The notes under the pieces: generated by a model
Seen by the model: only the letters and a program-made list of their open reading frames with translations
Told to the model about the DNA's origin: nothing
Database searches by the model: none
In this document: piece after piece, positions 42,033-53,600 of the stretch
How positions within the stretch are numbered: position 1 is the stretch's first letter
How the letters are laid out: each line of letters begins with the position of its first letter
Source: Paracyclopina nana
Taxonomy: Eukaryota; Arthropoda; Copepoda; Cyclopoida; Cyclopettidae
Direction: 5' to 3'
DNA: 64,000 nucleotides
Assembly (NCBI GenBank): GCA_019096065.1
Contig: JAGUCH010000003.1
Coordinates: forward strand, 682,001-746,000
Translations under genes and position numbers: made by a program

Positions 42033-45000
42033 TCACGACAATGGGTGGTAAGTTGCTTGAACGGAGTCTCCTCCGATGTGAATCAGACATTGAGCCTGGA
42101 AAGAAAGTAAAATAAGAAATTGGAGCGAGATTGTTGGGTCATGTCAATGACCTGGTTTTTATGCGGGTTGTGCATGACCACAAACTCCGACATGAAGTAG
42201 CCGACCAAGGCGTTGCCTCCAAGTGCCAAGACATGAGCTCTGACAATGGCATTGATTTCGCAGATGAAGGACTGCACAAAATTGCTGAGGCCGCCAGCCT
42301 CCCGCAAGCTTGAAGTTTCCCGAATGAGGAAGTAGTTGATGTTGCCCAAGTACTTGTCGATCTTGGCTCCAGGCACATGGCGGGTAGGTGTGAGCAGAAC
42401 CCCTTCGGTCTCAAAGGAGTCGACGAAAAAGTTCCCTCTCCACTTGGCTGGTGGCTTTGAGAGCAATTCCTCTGCGGCCACGTCAGAGCCTCCATCCTCG
42501 ATGGACACCAATTCGGTGGCCAGCTCGCCCCTGGTCTTCCCATCGTGTGCCAATCCAATGGCAATGCCGGTCACGCTCACGAGCACTTCGTTCTCCTCGT
42601 CAATGCCGATTTTGAGGCGAATGTTGCTCATCAGGCAAGGTTTCAGTCTTCTAAGCTTGAAAAACACCGAGCAGATGATCTTGTCCATCACTTTGCTCAG
42701 TTCCTTCGTCGAGGGGGCGATTCGGCCGCGCCAAACCTGCAGCAACAAAAGCTGGACTTGGCAACCATATCTTGGAAATGTGTATTTTGGAATATTTCAT
42801 ACTTGCACAAACATCTGAGAAGTCCTTATGATGTGACCCTTAGCGATGCCAATGAGCTCCTCGGTTGAAAATGTTTGGAATCCAATCGGTGGAAATCGAT
42901 CGAGAATACTTTCCAAAATGTCAGCATCTTCCGCATCATCAATCTGCAGCATTGAATGAAAGGTCAGAGTTAATTGGTGCCTATTATGGAAAAAGTAGCA
43001 AAAATGCAACTAAACTTATCTCTCCTTTTTAGCGGAGCGCTCTTGCAGAATCTACCTATTTTATGAGACGTCCAAAGTGTAGCCCAAACCAAGATTGTAC
43101 TGATAATTCAATCAAGGAATCGATTGGGATGCTTGGGTTCAATTTCGCCAAGAGCAACACATCCAGTAGAAAACATGTTGGTCAGCTCAAGATGATGCAT
43201 AATGTAAGGTGAACTCAAGCCGAAATTAAGCGTGAAATTTAATACGCATCAGTCAAATAAAAGTTCTAGAGAATGTCTTTAAGCATTCAGGGTAGAAAGG
43301 GCATGGCCAGAGGACAACCTGTTGGCCAGAAATCCATGGAGAGACATCACTTACTACTTTGAATTTTGCGAATCGATACCTCGTCAAAGATACATTTACT
43401 GTTGAAGGGTCAAGCTGAGCTTCTCTAAATACTCCATGTTTTCCTTATTGATCAACCTCCTACTGTTTCTCACTTGTTGCCTCACTTCTGTACCAATTAC
43501 ACCTACCATGATATTTTGTTTTGACTGCCCTAATTGGCCTATTTTTATATGTATTCCATTTATCTATACCATGATGAATTCTTTATCGAGATGATTAGGA
43601 AGCAAGGCAAATGGGGTAATTCTGGTCTGGTGTATCCAGCCATAATTCTTGCTCATTTGTAATGTATTTTGTTTGCTCCAGCATCAGCAGCTTGCCTATG
43701 CACCAAGCATCAGCTGAGGGGAGCCTATCCAGCCAAAACAATATTCACTGAATTATTTCAACTTTTCATCCTCTAATTTTTTACAAATGATTATATATTT
43801 AATTAAGTCATCTGTCAGGTCATTATAAGATTCCCTAAATCAATTCGTGAATTGCCTTAAATAGTTTTTTAGACCATGGAGATATGCCCTCACCAATGAA
43901 CAAACATTCATTAAACTAATGAGATTATAGACCATATTTTAGAAACATCAATAATTATTTTAGTTATGTAAAATAAAAGCACCAAAATTTTTCAAGTAGG
44001 GCTTAGATCTGCCTTTTCTAGTTGTTGAAAAATGGCTGGTTCTCTGATGAGAATATCTAATGGTTCTCCCTGGTTCTTCTAGCAATTTAGAAGGTATATT
44101 TTGTTGAAGATACCTTTGTTTAAAGCCCTTTATCCAAAGATGTTTCCAAGTTTTGAAGGATTATTTTCAAAAATCAGGAACAATTCACAACTTTTGGGCA
44201 TGTTTTTAAGAGCAATGGGTGATTTTTCTGCGAAATCGCTATTTTCAGCGAATATAATCCAAATCAACTTATTCGTTTTGAACTCACAGAGTGTTTAGCC
44301 ACAGAAAGTAAGGCTATTTTTTGTAATTCAGACCATCAAGCTGCTCAGGTCTGGATATTAAATTACTTTTGACTTCGTCATGCTCTTGCATGTCAGTTTG
44401 AGAACATATGAAGTGAATCCTCTTCCCTCCAAGGGAGCAAAATCCAATGGCTCAATAAGTGGGGATATACTAAAATGCGCGACTTGCGCGACATACGCGA
44501 CAAGCGCGACAAACTACTAAAATGCGCAACAAGCACCACAGGCTACTGAAATGCAAAAAAAAAATGTTTTGTTACCACTTCTTGAAATATTTTTTCAATT
44601 TACTATTACTGATTATTTGTCATGCTTTTTCCTAAATATTACATTGATGTAGCTAACTCTGCACTGTTCACCTAAAGTAACGGCCGAAATTATGGCGTAG
44701 TTTTTTTTATCAGAGAGGAGATAAAACTATGCAATGTTAGAAATGAAAAAAATTGTTAGAATTGAAAAAAAATTAAGAATTGAAAAAAAAAATACTATGC
44801 ACAGTGGCTCAAAATGCCTTCTGGACGCGCACGGGAAAAAAAACGCGAAATCGTAGGAGTCAATTTTCATAGGGCCGTAAGCTAAAAACTAACATTCAGG
44901 GCTCCCAAGTCCGCAAATTTCCGCAGCCAATTTTGATGAATAATCATTAAATGGGGTCTGATTGACCTCTCAGTCATAAAACAGCAATTCAATTCGATTC

Positions 45001-48000
45001 CAATCAAAAGTTATGGATTCCCAAAAAAGGGGCAAAAATGGCTATTCTACCATTTTTCTTAATGTATTAACACTTTTTCAAGCAAAGTTTGATTTTGAAG
45101 TCAAATTTAAATATGTATCTGTCAATTCAAACCACTTTTGGCTCTTTTCAATGCCTATAAGTTAACCCAATTAGAAGTTGTAAATTGGTGGTTAAATGAG
45201 AATTCGGGCGATTTGGCGGATTTTCTCGTGCGCGTGAAAATGGCTTTTTGACCCACTGTGCTATATGTTAGAAAAAAAAACAATGTTAGACTTAAAAATA
45301 GAATTATCATTTTTTCTTTTTTTTGCCTCTTATTGTACAGTATGTACTCTGTCCTTTCAATATTGGATGGTGTGGGAATCTAAACTTTGGGTTACATAAT
45401 CAAGAAATACTGGACTTAATTAATCTCATTGGAAAGCTTGAGTCTTTTCCCATCTTTTTTGTCAAAATAGAAAAAAATACTTTAAATTCCGTCAAAAAAT
45501 AAAAAAGGTGTCCAAATGTTCAAGCTTTCCACCTGTACCCATTATGCCTCGAAATTCATGAATTCATAACATAAACTTTTGGCTGCAGCACTGGTTGTGG
45601 TTGTCCCATAATGTAGTAGTCGCGCATGTCGCGCATTTTAGTAGTTTGTCGCGCATGTCGCGCATTTTGGTAGTCGCACATGTAGCGCGTTTTAGTAGTT
45701 TGTCGCGCATGTCGCGCATGTCGCGCATGTCGCGCATGTCGTGCATGTCGCGCATGTCGCGCATTTTAGTATATCCCAATTGGGCACAAGGGTAAACCCC
45801 CAAACTATCATTTCCTGTGAGGTATTGAGCCATATGAATGCTTTCTTCAACCGACTAGGTCGATGCCCCTTAAGTGAAACCTACCTCCAACACACATGTG
45901 TCCTTGTTGCCTGTTATAAGCTCATGCTCCGAGTTAGGAGGCTCCCCATCGTGAATGTCCTCCTGGACAGGCACCGCGGTTCGGCACTTGGTGACGTCCT
46001 TTAGGCCATAGTAGTCTGCATTTTCAGATATCTTCTCAACGAGTCGCTTTTGCATCCTTGAGAGATGATCGTGATCATCTTTGTGCTGAGCAGACGTCGA
46101 TGGGGTCATCACCAACCGGGGAGGGTTGGGGGGAGGCAAGGCTGCCAAAAACACACCTGTCCCTGTGGCCGTGGCTACCATCACACGTGCACTCATTGAG
46201 AAGCTGATCCTGAGGCCAAATATTGCGTTCATTCCTTTCACCTTGAGCTTGTTGTACAATTGTCGATGCATTTCGTATTCTATGAAGGGTAGCGCGTCAG
46301 AAATCTCTTTGGCGTTCGTTTCGCTTTTCTGGTCTTTCTTCAGTCTGAGAACTTTGGCCTGAATCAGTCCACCCCTTCCAACGATGTTGAGGCTGTTGAC
46401 TGGAGGCTCGATGGTGGTGAAAATGACATCTGGCACTGGATACTTCCCGCAACAGCAACATTTGTTCACTTTCCAGGAGGTGGGAAGGCTGGTTTCGTTC
46501 GGTGAAGGCACGTGGAGGAGTGAGCAAGCACTACTGACAGGCGCGTCCTCAACCTTCGACTTGGGATGCAAAGACAAAAAAGGAGGCCCGTACAGGCCCG
46601 TGTAGTCCAGGTCAAGCATGTAGCTAAGATTGCCCCATACGGCAGTTCCTGACGCCGAGAGCACAACAACATCATCACTGCAAAAACGAGGCTGAGGGAC
46701 TCCTACCCTTGGATCGACAACGGATCATCCGTGGATAGACTACGACGAACCGCCCTTGCATCGACAAAACGGATCATCCGTGGACCGACTGTCAGAACAC
46801 ACAGTCCTTGGATCGACCAGGACTGACATGTATTAGGTTAGACAAGAAAAACGAAATGTACTTGGATCGACAAGACGAATCGTCCTTGGATCGACTATGA
46901 GAACATACAGTCCTTGGATAGAACAAAAGTTTTTGTTGAATTCTAACATTTTACAGTACGTTCTAGCTGTCGATCCAAGGACGATCCGTTTTTCGATGCA
47001 GGGACAGTCAGTTATGTCAGTCTATCCTAGCACAGTTCGTTCTAGTCGACCTAGGTCCTGCTAAGTCATAGTAGTCGATCCAAGGACTATCCGTCTCGTC
47101 GATCCAGGGACTATGAGTTCTGTCTGTCTATCCAAGGACGATCTGTTGCAGTCTATCCAGGGACAGTATGTCCTAGTCGATCCAAGTACGGCCGCCCAGG
47201 CTGAGCATCACGGCTAAAATCTTTTTTAAAAGTAGATGGCTTACAAAACGAAAAGTCGTTGTCTTGTAGCAACTTCAAGACAAACTGTACAAAAAGCGGA
47301 AACTTTGCCTCTTGAGGAAAAAAAATGAAAAACTTACTAAATTGACGTGATTTCCGAGTAACCAGCAATAACGTTGCAACTCAAGCTTCTCGCATGGGAT
47401 CGAACCTCGAGCCTCAATTCCTGCCACCAACTCTCACGCAGTGACTTATTATCCTCGACCTCGTTCTCGAGCAACTTCACAGATCTGCAGCTCACAAAAC
47501 CACCTGAAAGGAAGCAAGCATGGTTATTAAGAGTTCGAGACGATAGCTTGGACACCTTGCCAATTCGTTGTAAGAAACCGTCAGGGAAGCTCTGCAGGGT
47601 GAGAAACGGATACTCCAGCACATCAAACGAATCTTTGGCCAGCCCGTGCCTGTTTGAGAATTTTGAAGGAAACCCCTGGGCCTGGTGATCTAAACAGTGG
47701 TTCTTCATTGATGATTCCCAGCTGGCATCCTGGCATTACTTACTTTTTGGCGAATATCCACTTTCGGAGTCTCCCGATGTGTGCCTGCTGTTGTCCGCCT
47801 TCGAGGAACTTGGATCAGTTGACCTGCGAAAGGATAGTAGAGGGCTTAGTGGAGGGTCTGGAGAAGGTGGAGCAAGAGCTAGTTTAGGAATTAGTAATAC
47901 GTTATTAGAGTGCTGTCGACTACAACCCAGAGCTATTTGCATGGCGAGCGGATCAGAGGAGCATCTGCTCAGACCATTGCCTTCTGGAGCTATGATTGGC

Positions 48001-49939
48001 AGTACTCTAGTGGCAGCGCTGTTACTCCGAACTACACTAGTGCCTTTCCTACTCTCCACGGACAGCAGTCCATGAAGGTTCTCGGGCAGCTTGACGCAGG
48101 CAACTCTTCTCTTTTTGCTGCTGCATGACAACGTGGCCTCAGGATCGCAGCTGACCTTCGTCTCGAGGCTGCTCGTGTTAGTCGTGTTAGTAGGAGTGAG
48201 CAACGGCAAATCACTCAAGTCCGGGGAATCAGGTTTCGGGTCTTCGGCAATTTGACGCCTTATGGCATTGCCAACGAAGGTGGTCAAGTTCTTGTTGAGC
48301 AGCGTATTGAGGAACGTCACTTGGTTGGTGCACGTGGAGTCAGCTCGGCCCTTGTCGGACCTGATCCGAAGGGCTTCTTGCTCCCAAACTGCCTGCTGGT
48401 CACAAGTCTCCTCCGTGGTGGGCTGTCGTTGTGGTGACAACATTGGCACGGTTTCGGACTCGTCAGAAGATCTGCTTTTCTCCGAACTGAAAACGATCTC
48501 TTCGTCTTCGGAGGATGAGTAGTCACTCGGTGCTGTTTCGTGGACATCATCAAGGGACTCGTAACTCAAATCAAAGGTGGCTGTGCGTTCGCTTTGTTCA
48601 GCCTTTGTATCCAAGCTGAGTCTGGTTTCGTGCACAAAGGTTGAAGAGGCCTTAGCCGATTTGACACTTGACACTCGATGGTGAGTCGATGGAGACTTTT
48701 GCTGCTGAGAGTTGCTTACCGCCGCCATCGTGGTCATTGACACGGACCGTATCGTCTTGGCCGCTGCTCGGAAAGAGGATTTCCGAGTCAGCCAAGATGT
48801 TTTTGTGGTAGCCACGACGGCTGACAACGAAGACACAATATGGTTGCCGACACCAGGATTGCTACTCACTTGATGAGTGGCTAAGTGATCATCCAGCAGA
48901 AGAGGCACGGACAAGTTTTGGAAGATCTTTTGAGACAGAGCGCTAAGGGAGGCCATGCTTTCGCCCCTAGGACACCTAAAGAAGAGCATGCAAGCTGCCA
49001 GCTTTCAAAACTGAAACTCACTCTTTGCTGTTGGTGGACGCGACTTGAAATTGCTCTTGCTGCTTGACCAACGTCACTGCCGTTCCAATGGCTCGAACCA
49101 CAATGCCTGTGTCGCCTTCCAGATCAAACTTTTGCTCATACCTGATAGTATTTGGAGTGAGATGTTGCGAGAGAGCATACTGGTGAGCATTACCCCAAGA
49201 CAGCATTGCCGCCAACCTCGAGGGCCATCAGTCCCATTTTCCTTTTGACTGTGCTGGACAACTTCATGAACAACGCCTGGCGCGCCTCGTTTGAAGCTCT
49301 CGGCGTTCGGATCTTGTCAATCCATTGGTACTCGGGGTCGTCGTTGACCACTAGCTTAGCAACAAAGCCGTTGATGGCCTGAGCCTGGTAGCCTTCGGGA
49401 ACGCCAGCAGCTGCAAGATTGGCCATGCTACAAACATGACAGCACACAATTTGAAGTTTGAAGTTTGGCTTACAGCAGAAAAAGAGCACTCCGCAAGACG
49501 ACGTTCTGAACTTGTTGAGGTCCGAGAAAAGTTCCACTTTGACTTGGAGACTCACCTCGCCCCGAGTGCCGTGCAAGGTGTCAAAAATGGGGAGCCAACC
49601 CTGAAACACACTGCAGTTTCCCGAGCTCCGATCCACGTCAGCCTTCCAGACGAGCGGGTTCAGGTCGATGTACACTTTGCCGATGGCGTCATTGGCCGAG
49701 TAGGTGTCGTAGTCCATGATCCGGATTTGCAAGGGCTCGTCCTGGAGCTCTCGGTCATCGACGTCAAACCGAAACCAGTCAGAGTTCCAGTTGGGATGCA
49801 GGGTCTTCCGGCACACGTCGGTCTTGAACGTGGTGTCGCCGAGCTTCACTTCGGCAAAGGCATCCGTGGTGTCCGAGGAGCGATCCATGACCGGCAGGTT
49901 GCGCCCTGCCACCACCCTGACCTTTACCTTGCCAGGCAT
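42033..49939 (-). CDS. C2CD5: C2 domain-containing protein 5
   Basis: Ten minus-strand exons: 49939-49474, 49410-49194, 49141-49022, 48975-47744, 47689-47561, 47503-47338, 46677-45885, 42943-42803, 42736-42152, 42095-42033. Lengths sum to 3,912 nt, 1,303 residues in one frame. The N-terminal C2 domain (about 1-140) has acidic Ca2+-binding loops and the family hallmark DPEYQWIDKIRTPRASNEAR follows. Further conserved blocks are the GTAV, LSASGTAV, PDVIFTTIEPP, KGMNAIFGLR and HVLALGGNALVGY segments. Exon 4 supplies a long Ser-rich linker that makes the protein longer than the vertebrate one. C2CD5 binds phospholipid with Ca2+ and serves insulin-stimulated GLUT4 vesicle fusion in mammals (family knowledge). 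Most introns are 46-66 nt; two are 660 and 2,941 nt and hold repeats. One intron (47560-47504) appears to be GC-AG. Confidence 0.93.
44462..45777. mobile_element. foldback element with tandem GTCGCGCAT arms in a C2CD5 intron
   Basis: Ends ggatatactaaaatgcgcga at the left and the complementary tcgcgcattttagtatatcc at the right. The right arm (about 45611-45777) is expanded into many copies of gtcgcgcat and its variants; the left arm has only a few. It sits in the 2.9-kb intron of C2CD5 and is itself interrupted by the element at 44800-45260. CpG-dense arms in AT-rich DNA are conspicuous. Confidence 0.75.
44800..45260. mobile_element. 461-bp TIR element, copy 1
   Basis: Inverted ends cacagtggctcaaaatgcc and ggctttttgacccactgtg. 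The body is noncoding and about 90 percent alike by eye to the copy at 61669. Nested inside the foldback element above. Confidence 0.8.
46690..47200. repeat. palindromic minisatellite in a C2CD5 intron
   Basis: The left half repeats ccttggatcgac with gatcatccgtgga; the right half repeats the reverse complement, gtcgatccaagg with gacgatccg. Together the arrays face each other and could form a long stem. It fills most of the 660-nt intron 46678-47337. Confidence 0.8.
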
Positions 49940-50157
49940 GATCGATCTCGCTTCACTATTATTGACTGGATCAAAATGAACGAATATCAGCTGATATGGC
50001 AGCAGGCGGAGTGTTGCTGTGGTAGCTACTAATGAGAAGTGTGCCCAAAGTGGCTGTTTGTGAGTCCAATTGTCGATAAACAAAAAAGGTCCCCTGGTAA
50101 CGACTATTCAGCTGTTTTCAGAGGTGTTTTGTTTTGACTGCTGCTGCTTCTTGTGGT

Positions 50158-50602
50158 CAGGGTGACCAGATGTGGCTATTTATAGCCAAAGTGGCTATTT
50201 TTGACCCATGTGTGGCTACGGAAATTTAGGCCGAATAGCCATAGCCATTTGTGGCTATTTTTGAAAAGTCCGAAAATTTGATTTTTTTACTAAATGAACG
50301 CTTGAAAATCATGAAAAAAGCAGGGGGAAAAATTAAATTTTCAAAAACGGCTGACTTTTTTAAAAAATATTTTGCCACCAAAACTTGAAGAAAATGATTA
50401 TTTAATCCTTGCTTTCATCACAGCAATCCCAAAAATTGGATCAAATTTTCATAATAAATATTAGTCATTGTGAAAATTCCTAAAAATGTGGCTATTTTTC
50501 GCCAATTTGTGGCTATTTTGAGTCATTTTTCTTAGATAGCCAAACGTGGCTATTTTAGGGGAAAATCTGACTACAACCCGCTCAAATTGTCTGGTTACCC
50601 TG
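50158..50602. mobile_element. hAT-like MITE, short copy in the C2CD5-USP24 promoter gap
   Basis: Begins CAGGGTGACCAGATGTGGCT and ends CTGGTTACCCTG; shares most of its sequence with the ends of the copy at 31916-32977. It occupies 445 of the 713 bp between the divergent start codons of C2CD5 (49939) and USP24 (50653), ending 50 bp before the USP24 ATG. Confidence 0.8.
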
Positions 50603-50652
50603 TAATAAATAGCAGTGATCAGCGTGGCCGTCGTTGACTTTGAGCAGGGACA

Positions 50653-53600
50653 ATGGACGAGGACGAAAACATATCCTTGCTCCTGTCCATGGGCTTCCCT
50701 AATATTGGGGAGATCAAGCGAGCGCTGAGGCTGGCCAAAAATGACATCAGCGAGGCCGTGGCAATCTTGACCAACGATGCCCCCATGGCCTCGTACGGCT
50801 CGTCTGGCGACGTGGGTTGCGACATTGACATGAAAGAGGCCTCCGACGAGGACAAGGTGGCTAGCCTCGAGTTTCCAGGGGCTAATCTGTACGAACTGGA
50901 GCGCCGCGTGTTCCAGGTAAGGCTGATATTTACCTTCGATGACTGCTTTCACCACGGACACTTGCTCCTCTCCAGGATAACTGGAGCATTCCCTACAAGC
51001 GTGATGAATCATTGGGCAAATGTCTGCTGGCTTCCACAAAGCTGGCTCGGGAGGGCCTCCTCACGGACGAAGCCATGGACGCCGAATGCCGCAAGTTCAT
51101 AGACTGCGTCATGCCGGAAGCCTTCAAAAAGCTGCTCACCTCCAACGCCACGTCCAAGTGGCACAGTGAAATCCAGGAGGGGATCTACACCATGCTTGAC
51201 CTGTTCCTGGATCTGATCTTGGCGAGGCTGCCCCACCCTCCCATCCCAGTGTCGATGCTCAACACGCTCGCCCTGTCGCTTGACCTCGACAACGACTGGA
51301 ATTACAAGAATAGGGATCAAATGCCTATGGGCCGCGAGCAGCACTACACCAGCACAAGTCTCACCGCGAGCAAGTATGGGTGGGCGTGTGACTTGATCAA
51401 CCGGTTTGGCGAGGGTGGCGGATTTGCCCTTTTGGCTGAATGCAGTAATCGTGAGTCCGTCACCGGAAAAGAGCTGACAGCGTTGATCAACGTGCTCGCA
51501 AATTGTGCCGAAGTTCTCAACAAGGACGTGCTGCAGCCCATTTTGTTGCCATGCAGAGACCGCGCTTTTCTCCACGTCTCCAGGATGACCGAGGCTGACT
51601 TGAAGACGAAGGAGGCGACTGCCATCTCTGACTTACTTGCGGGATTGCGGCTGCTCTGCCATTTCTTTTGGCCCGACAAAAGCGAGGAATGCGTGTCCCT
51701 GCGGTTGGAGCTCATTTGCCGAATGCTCAAGACCCCTCAGTTCAACACACGGATGAACGGCCTCAAAGAAGTCAGTCGACTGATTGCGGAAAGCGAGCAG
51801 GGCCCCCTTAACTATAGGCATCGCACCATCACAAACATTTCGGCCGACGTTCTCGTCGACTGGATGGCCGACAACAAGGTGCTATCGGTGGCCCTCGAAG
51901 GCAACATTGACCAGGCCCAATATACGGACCGCATCAAAGCCATAGTTGAGTTTCTGTGCCCAAGGCTGCAAAGAGAAGATCTCGACAAAATTTGGCGCCT
52001 TCATGACGCCTCGTCGAACTCACAAATCATGGAAAACGTCCACACCATCATGGCCAGTGCTGCATCCAAGTTCAACTTGGAGCAGTATGAATACCTCACA
52101 TCCCTGATCAAGGCAAAATGGGAAGCCTCCAACGATCGAGTCAGGGAAAAGCTTCTCTTGCTGATCGGCCAAATTGGGCGCGAGGCAAAGCAAGCCAAAT
52201 CCATACAAGCTACTCTCCAGCTTCTTTGGGAAGTGTCACACCTCGAAACTCTACCCAGGCAACTTGTTGAGAGGGCTCTTGCAGAACAGTTGGCCATTAT
52301 CACTGAAATGAACCTGAATCGGGACGCGCTACGAAAAACCTACATCAATGAGTGCCTTGAGGATATCAAGAAAGCCAACAAGGCCAATGTTCTGCCGGCG
52401 GTCATTCACCTGCACAAGCTTTGCAAATCGTACTCAAAGGCTTCTACCTCCTCTCTATACCAAAAGGCCGACAAGGCCACGCTGAGTGAGCTGAGCAAAA
52501 AACACGAAATTGTCAAGCTTTTGTCCTGCTCGCTGAGCAGGGCACATCAATGGGCATGTGAAGCTGCTGCAGCAGGTGCTAAGAAGAGCTCATTGTCAAA
52601 GCACACAATCGTCGATGGCCGTTATTCTCATGAGCAATTCATTGACGAGCACCTTCAACTCATGAAGTTTTTCCTTCAAGAAGGCGACCTGTACTTGTCA
52701 TGGGGTCGAACGAAAGAGCTGTGGGACACACTGGTCGAAAATCCAAGAGCTATTGAATTTGACAAAGAGAGCTGCCTCGCCTGGTTCAAAGACTGCTTGA
52801 ACGACCTCGAAAACGACACTCAGTTGGACTTCTTCAAGCAAAAACTACTCTCAATAGCTCCTTGTGATGTCTCGGCATGTAGCTTTGAGTGTTTTATGGA
52901 GTATCTCGAGAGTGTCAACATTAATGCGGGTAAAATGCGAAAAAATGCTGCCATTTTGGTAAGATAAAGCTCCACTATGGACTAAAAGGTGTGGGCCTTT
53001 AAAAGAGTCGTTTCTTTTAGGTGGTCGAGTCGCAAGATCTGATTGGAATAGAATACCTATGGACTCTTGTGACAGACTGTCCACATGAGGGGATAGCGGA
53101 GGATGCAATTGAGTACTTGCTTAAGCTGAGCTTCCTCAATGTCACCAACAAGTTGAAGAAGGAGGCCAGCTTGCTGCATAAGAAATTTGTTGCCAATTGT
53201 TATGACCAATTAGAAGCTGTGATTGAAGTATCTTCTCTTGCTGATGGGCAAGAAGCTGTTCACGAAGGTTGCGAACTTGAGGTTAGCCTTTGCAGATAAT
53301 GATCTCCATTCTTGTCTTTTTTGTCAAACACTCTTTCTTTTCAGACAAGCATTGCTGAGGGGCTGACAATGCATACAACCACATCCAAAAATGCCAGCTC
53401 TACCCCTTTCAATGCGAAAGGCATTCGGCTGCAGATGATCAGACGGCTCATTCATCTTGCCGAGCGCTATGTGTTCGCTGTGGAAGAGACCCATCCTGGG
53501 TGCAGGACTATTTATCCTCATGCAAATACGTTTTATGGCCATCCGTTCCGGTTGAAAGTCTTGTACGAAACCAAAAAAGAAGAGTTCTTCATAGAAGTAA

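Noticed and set aside
45564..45833. Frame of repeated MRDMRD residues, and a CRISPR-like look of the tandem array
   Set aside because: It is the expanded arm of a foldback element; units are contiguous without spacers and the genome is animal.
50461..51039. Minus-strand 192-codon frame across the MITE and USP24 exon 1
   Set aside because: Part is MITE sequence, shared with 32794-33000, and part is antisense of the UBA exon.
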